In this document: piece after piece, positions 5,934 to 9,150 of the stretch
How the letters are laid out: the number at the start of each line of letters is the position of its first letter
Position numbering within the stretch: position 1 is the first letter of the stretch
From: an uncultured Haloferula sp.
Lineage (GTDB): Bacteria > Verrucomicrobiota > Verrucomicrobiae > Verrucomicrobiales > Akkermansiaceae
Assembly: GCA_946481625.1 (NCBI GenBank)
Contig: CAMLOZ010000102.1
Coordinates: 1 to 9,150 of the forward strand
Length of the DNA stretch: 9,150 nt
Reading direction: 5' to 3'
The notes under the pieces: model-generated
Told to the model about the DNA's origin: nothing
Seen by the model: the letters and a program-made list of their open reading frames with translations, nothing else
Databases searched by the model: none
Program-made: the position numbers and the translations under genes

Positions 5934-8900
5934 TCATCTCGTCACTTCCAGCCGCAGGAATTCCCGCGGCACCGAGCCCATCGCGGCACGCGAGCGCACG
6001 GTGACCTGCTGTTGCAGGTCCGCCTCCGCATCCGCGCTCGATTCCAGCCATGCATCCCCGGTCTGCCACACCTGCAGATCCGTACTAAGCTCCGGCACCC
6101 CCGCAAGCCCGGTCCCCGGTGCGCGCGGATAACTGATGGAGAAGTAGTCGACTCCTTCGACCTCCACCGTTCCCAGGGTCATGAACGAGCTTTCCGCCGA
6201 GAGCGGTTGATAACCCGAGAAGTACTCGACGAGGTTCACGATGCCATCGCGATCAGGATCGGCATCTTCTCCCGAAACCGCAGGATCCGCCAACTGCACC
6301 TCGCTGAAGTGATCCCTCTGCCAGTTGGCAAAGGGCGAGTCGTCGGGATCGACGATCACGAGCGATGCCTTCGCAGGCAGACCCGCCGCCATCCCCGCGG
6401 GCGGCAGCGCCTCCACCGTCAAGGTCTCCGGCCCTTCGCGGAGCGAGTCGAACTTCGGTGTGATCACCAGGCTCGCCGAAGAGGCACCGGCCGGAATCGT
6501 GATGCTCGCAGGCAATAGATCATAGTCGCTGCCATTCACCGCATCCCCGCCAAGGCTCAGGTTCACCACCAGCGCCTGCGCCAGCGGGCCGGTGCGCCCC
6601 ACCGTGACGACCGAAGTCCGCGACGCGCCACCCGCCGTTGCCGGTTCTCCCGCCCGTCCGTTGCTGGCACGCAACATCACCGTCGGCAGACCCACACCTA
6701 CCGCATCCGCAATCACGAAGCCGTTGGTCCCCGTCGTGGCGATCACCACGCTGTTATCGATACCTGCTGCCAAGGGGAAGTCGCCGAGCTTGAACCAGAT
6801 TCCGCCGTTGATCGTCTGGTCCACGGTAACCGTCGTACTTCCTTCCGCGTGATGGATCGTGACAGGCACATTGCTGGCGCGGTTGGCGAGCGAACTCCAG
6901 CGCAGGTAAACCGGATAGGTTCCAGTTTGGGGGATATCAGGGACGTAGGTCATCGTCTTCAACCCCTTGTCGATATTGCCATCGGTCAAATAATTGGCCA
7001 GATAAGCTCCCGGAGTGGAGTTGCTGGACGTCCACAACCCTTCCGCCAGCGCCGCGAACTCATCCACGACGATCGGCGGCAGCGGCACGGCCGGCATGCC
7101 GGTGCTCGCCAGCAACGTGGGGATCAGGAAGGAGGCTTCCCCTTGGGCCGATGGATGAAGCCCGTCGGGCACGTAGAAGTAGAATTCGGACTCCTCCTGA
7201 TCGAGCACCGCTTGCCAGGCCGGATGGTGGTCGATCAAGGTAAGCCCCCGCTCCATCGCCACATCGCGGTAGATCTGCTGGTAATGCTCCAGGTTCGGCC
7301 TCCAACCCGGATCGCCCTCCGGCCTACCGATCACCGGGTTCATCACCTGCAAGATGATCTCGCACTGCGGGCTCACGACCAAAATCCCGTCGATCATCGC
7401 TTCGAGATTCGCCCGTGCTTCAGGGATCGATATGTCCAACCGTGCCACCGCATCGTTCACGGCGAACTCGATGAACACCGCATCCGGAACCACGGACAGC
7501 ACCTGTGCTTGAAGATTGGCAATGCCCCAATCGGATGCCATGCCCCCGCTCGCGCGGTTGAAAAAGGTTCCCTGACCCGGCCACGCGGAATCGGCGATCA
7601 ATCTCAATTGTGTCGGCCAACTACCGCTCGCGGTCAAACTCGTGCCATAGAAAACGATCTTCTGCTGCAAGCCCGCACCCAGCTTTTGGACGAAGCGGCT
7701 CTTCGACGGCAAGGCCCCCGCGGGCCGGTCGCTCAAGGTCACCGTCGCCGAAGTCGCGGGCGGAAGGATATAGCTGTCATCCGGTTCCAGCGTCAGCGTG
7801 ACGGTTTCCGGCTCCTCCGATAGCGAATCCGTGTATGCCGGCACCGGAATGAGCACCGAAGAAGCTCCCGCGGGAATCAGCACCGAGGCGGGGATCTCCG
7901 GATAATCGACACCGCTCGTCGCACTACCGCTCGCACTAAGATAGACCCGCAGCGCCGCCGTGGTCTCCCCTTCCCTGGTGAGCGTGAAACCGCCGGTTAG
8001 ATCCGCGCCGGGACTGGGCTCCTGGGAGGTGGCACCGCTCAAGGTCAGCGTGATGTTCACCGGATCAGGCTCGGGATCCTCGGCAACCGGCAGCACATCA
8101 TCGAGCGTGGTCCCGAAACGAAGCTCGTCATAGGCCACTGTTTGGCTGGTTGCTCCGTTACCCGGACCGAACTGGATCCCGTTCCCCGAAGTCAGCGTGA
8201 AGGTGCCCGAATTCACCGGAGCATCCGACACGCGCGACGTGACGTTCGCGGGTCCGGTGCCGATCAAAGCAGTGTCCAGTTCCGCATCCGTGAAGCCGCC
8301 GTCCTTGAAGAAATCGAACTGCGCCGCGCTCAACACGAAGGTCGTCGCTTGCCCGGGAGTCCCCGCGGCCAGCGGCATGCCCACACGCGTGAAACGCCCG
8401 ATCACCACATAGTCGGTCCCGGTCGCGAGCGTGGTCGTGGACGCCGTGTTGAGGTTGTTCGCATCATACTGGCTTCCGGTGAAGGTATTACCCACGCTGT
8501 CTGCATAGGTGTGGAAATACGAACCCGCTCCTCCCGTGGTGGCGGTCGCATTCACCCTCAACGAGGCGACTGAAGCCGAATTCTGCGTGGTAGCGAGCCT
8601 GACCAGATAACTGCTGTAAAGCGTGCCCGTCACCGTCGGCCCGTTGTAGGCGAATCCGATATAGGACGGCCTCCCGGTCGCATCGCTGTAGAGCCCGCTG
8701 CCCCCGCCGGTCACCAGGTTGCTGAAAGTCAGCCCGGTCGCCTCGAAGACATTGGCATTCGCCCCGGTACCCGCGCTGGTGATGACGCCCGCGGGATCGA
8801 GGCCTTGGGCACTGGCACCCACCGTTTGTCCGGGAAGCGGCCCCGCGGCATAGCCGTCGAAGCCCTGATAAGCGACCAGATCGGCCGCGGATTGCGAGAC

Positions 8901-8945
8901 CGCCGCGGCAAGGATGGCGACGGTCCAAGGGTAGCTGGATTTCAT
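5934..8945 (-). CDS. Large secreted SGNH/GDSL-type hydrolase with lectin-like, two Calx-beta, golvesin/Xly-type and DPDxDG modules (1003 aa)
   Basis: This is probably an extracellular esterase; carbohydrate-ester cleavage is inferred from the company of its domains. Residues 1-21 form a signal peptide (MKSSYPWTVAILAAAVSQSAA). Residues 22-288 look like a concanavalin-type jelly-roll region (VAYQGFDGYAAGPLPGQ at the front, AYDELRFGTTLDDV at the end). A first Calx-beta domain spans about 297-405. The SGNH catalytic domain (about 427-615) has block I as FYGTSLT with Ser436, a block II glycine in ASGGM (467-468), block III as FAVND (Asn497) and block V as DGLHP (Asp594, His597). Then come a golvesin/Xly-type module (626-752), a second Calx-beta (754-865) and the DPDRDG tail (about 895-911). 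Block I carries GTS instead of GDS. The start is the only ATG opening the signal peptide; upstream bases (ACCCAAAACCC) show no Shine-Dalgarno site. No LPXTG or PEP-CTERM anchor is visible. Confidence 0.88.
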   Translation of the reverse strand: MKSSYPWTVAILAAAVSQSAADLVAYQGFDGYAAGPLPGQTVGASAQGLDPAGVITSAGTGANANVFEATGLTFSNLVTGGGSGLYSDATGRPSYIGFAYNGPTVTGTLYSSYLVRLATTQNSASVASLRVNATATTGGAGSYFHTYADSVGNTFTGSQYDANNLNTASTTTLATGTDYVVIGRFTRVGMPLAAGTPGQATTFVLSAAQFDFFKDGGFTDAELDTALIGTGPANVTSRVSDAPVNSGTFTLTSGNGIQFGPGNGATSQTVAYDELRFGTTLDDVLPVAEDPEPDPVNITLTLSGATSQEPSPGADLTGGFTLTREGETTAALRVYLSASGSATSGVDYPEIPASVLIPAGASSVLIPVPAYTDSLSEEPETVTLTLEPDDSYILPPATSATVTLSDRPAGALPSKSRFVQKLGAGLQQKIVFYGTSLTASGSWPTQLRLIADSAWPGQGTFFNRASGGMASDWGIANLQAQVLSVVPDAVFIEFAVNDAVARLDISIPEARANLEAMIDGILVVSPQCEIILQVMNPVIGRPEGDPGWRPNLEHYQQIYRDVAMERGLTLIDHHPAWQAVLDQEESEFYFYVPDGLHPSAQGEASFLIPTLLASTGMPAVPLPPIVVDEFAALAEGLWTSSNSTPGAYLANYLTDGNIDKGLKTMTYVPDIPQTGTYPVYLRWSSLANRASNVPVTIHHAEGSTTVTVDQTINGGIWFKLGDFPLAAGIDNSVVIATTGTNGFVIADAVGVGLPTVMLRASNGRAGEPATAGGASRTSVVTVGRTGPLAQALVVNLSLGGDAVNGSDYDLLPASITIPAGASSASLVITPKFDSLREGPETLTVEALPPAGMAAGLPAKASLVIVDPDDSPFANWQRDHFSEVQLADPAVSGEDADPDRDGIVNLVEYFSGYQPLSAESSFMTLGTVEVEGVDYFSISYPRAPGTGLAGVPELSTDLQVWQTGDAWLESSADAEADLQQQVTVRSRAAMGSVPREFLRLEVTR

Positions 8946-8990
8946 GGGTTTTGGGTCCGTGAAATCTGTCTGATAACCCGACCGCCATCA

Positions 8991-9012
8991 TCCCACTTTA
9001 GGGGTAGCCCCT
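8991..9012 (-). promoter_or_regulatory. Shared upstream motif CCTAAAGTGGGA (copy 2) with an adjoining short inverted repeat
   Basis: On the minus strand CCCCTAAAGTGGGA lies 46 bp upstream of the SGNH hydrolase ATG and matches the motif upstream of the flavoprotein gene over AAGTGGGAT. Overlapping it is a small inverted repeat, AGGGG-CTA-CCCCT (9000-9012). Placed 17 bp upstream of TGGGAT is TTGCGG, so the pair could be read as a poor -35/-10 promoter. This is a candidate promoter or regulator site, not a firm call. Confidence 0.35.
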
Positions 9013-9042
9013 CCGCAACACCCGGCCAACGTGCCCCCTTCC

Positions 9043-9076
9043 AAAGGAAAGGCTCCGCCGGATCACCGGCGGAGCC
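9043..9076 (-). terminator. Rho-independent terminator of ahcY
   Basis: A perfect 11-bp GC-rich stem (9051-9061 paired with 9066-9076) with a four-base loop is followed on the minus strand by TTTCCTTT (9050 down to 9043). It lies 35 bp past the ahcY stop codon and on the same strand. It should insulate the SGNH hydrolase gene from ahcY transcription, so that gene needs its own promoter in about 8946-9042. Confidence 0.8.
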
Positions 9077-9088
9077 TCTTCATTGAAT

Positions 9089-9112
9089 CTTGGAACTTAT
9101 AACTTGGAACTT
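9089..9112 (-). repeat. Tandem heptamer repeat (AAGTTCC/AAGTTAT) just past the ahcY stop
   Basis: Read on the minus strand, the bases immediately after the ahcY TGA (its final A is shared) are AAGTTCC, AAGTTAT, AAGTTCC, then AAG. This is about 3.4 copies of a 7-bp unit, containing an exact 10-bp direct repeat AAGTTCCAAG spaced by four bases. It lies between the stop codon and the terminator. The role is unknown; it may be a simple-sequence repeat or a trace of a dispersed intergenic repeat. Confidence 0.6.
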
Positions 9113-9150
9113 CAGTACCGGTAGTGTTCCGCCTTGTAGGGCCCTTCCAC
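9112..9150 (-). CDS. ahcY: Adenosylhomocysteinase, C-terminal 12 residues (runs off the right edge)
   Basis: The minus-strand frame entering from the right edge reads VEGPYKAEHYRY and then TGA. This matches the highly conserved end of S-adenosyl-L-homocysteine hydrolase, whose last residues are typically GPYKxxHYRY with a lysine and tyrosines that close over the NAD cofactor of the neighbouring subunit. The enzyme is a cytoplasmic NAD-dependent tetramer that splits S-adenosylhomocysteine into adenosine and homocysteine in the activated methyl cycle. Only 13 codons are present, so the call rests on this tail alone, but the tail is distinctive. The gene is followed by a heptamer repeat and a strong terminator, so it is not in an operon with the SGNH gene. 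Confidence 0.88.
   Translation of the reverse strand: MEGPYKAEHYRY

Noticed and set aside
6849..7823. 324-codon plus-strand frame inside the SGNH hydrolase gene
   Set aside because: It is antisense to a coding region with a complete set of SGNH motifs, and it is rich in Arg, His and Gln like other shadow frames here.

Overview
The window looks like chromosomal DNA of a GC-rich bacterium of the phylum Verrucomicrobiota, probably the Luteolibacter/Haloferula neighbourhood of Verrucomicrobiaceae. This placement is inferred from protein style, not from a marker gene. Two very large exported proteins end in the same module series: a golvesin/xanthan-lyase-type carbohydrate-binding-like domain, a Calx-beta domain, and a tail with FS..QLADP.VSG..ADPD.DG..NL.E(F/Y)FSG. 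That style is typical of secreted verrucomicrobial proteins. No tRNA, rRNA, CRISPR array, transposase or phage gene was seen.

Layout from left to right. Positions 1-123 (minus) hold the first 41 codons of an unrecognised gene with a near-perfect ribosome binding site. Positions 219-2957 (minus) encode an exported FAD-dependent oxidoreductase of the FAD_oxidored type carrying the shared tail. A 173-bp divergent intergenic region (2958-3130) holds a candidate promoter, a 7+7 bp inverted repeat and a short motif also found upstream of the second large protein. Positions 3131-5203 and 5181-5819 (plus) form a 23-bp-overlapping two-component pair: a membrane histidine kinase with a large extracytoplasmic sensor that reads as four OB-fold-like repeats, and a NarL/LuxR-type response regulator. 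A convergent gap (5820-5933) holds a likely terminator hairpin. Positions 5934-8945 (minus) encode a 1003-residue secreted SGNH/GDSL-type hydrolase with two Calx-beta domains. The right end (9112-9150, minus) is the last 12 codons plus stop of S-adenosylhomocysteine hydrolase (ahcY), followed by a short heptamer repeat and a strong intrinsic terminator.

How the parts may work together (inference). The two-component system sits between two exported enzymes that share three C-terminal modules, and one of them is divergently transcribed from the kinase. A reasonable hypothesis is a surface or extracellular carbohydrate-processing locus: the SGNH protein would remove ester groups, the flavoprotein would oxidise a sugar-like substrate, and the kinase/regulator pair would control one or both in response to an external ligand. 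Only the gene order, the shared modules and the upstream motifs are seen directly; substrate, ligand and regulon are unknown.
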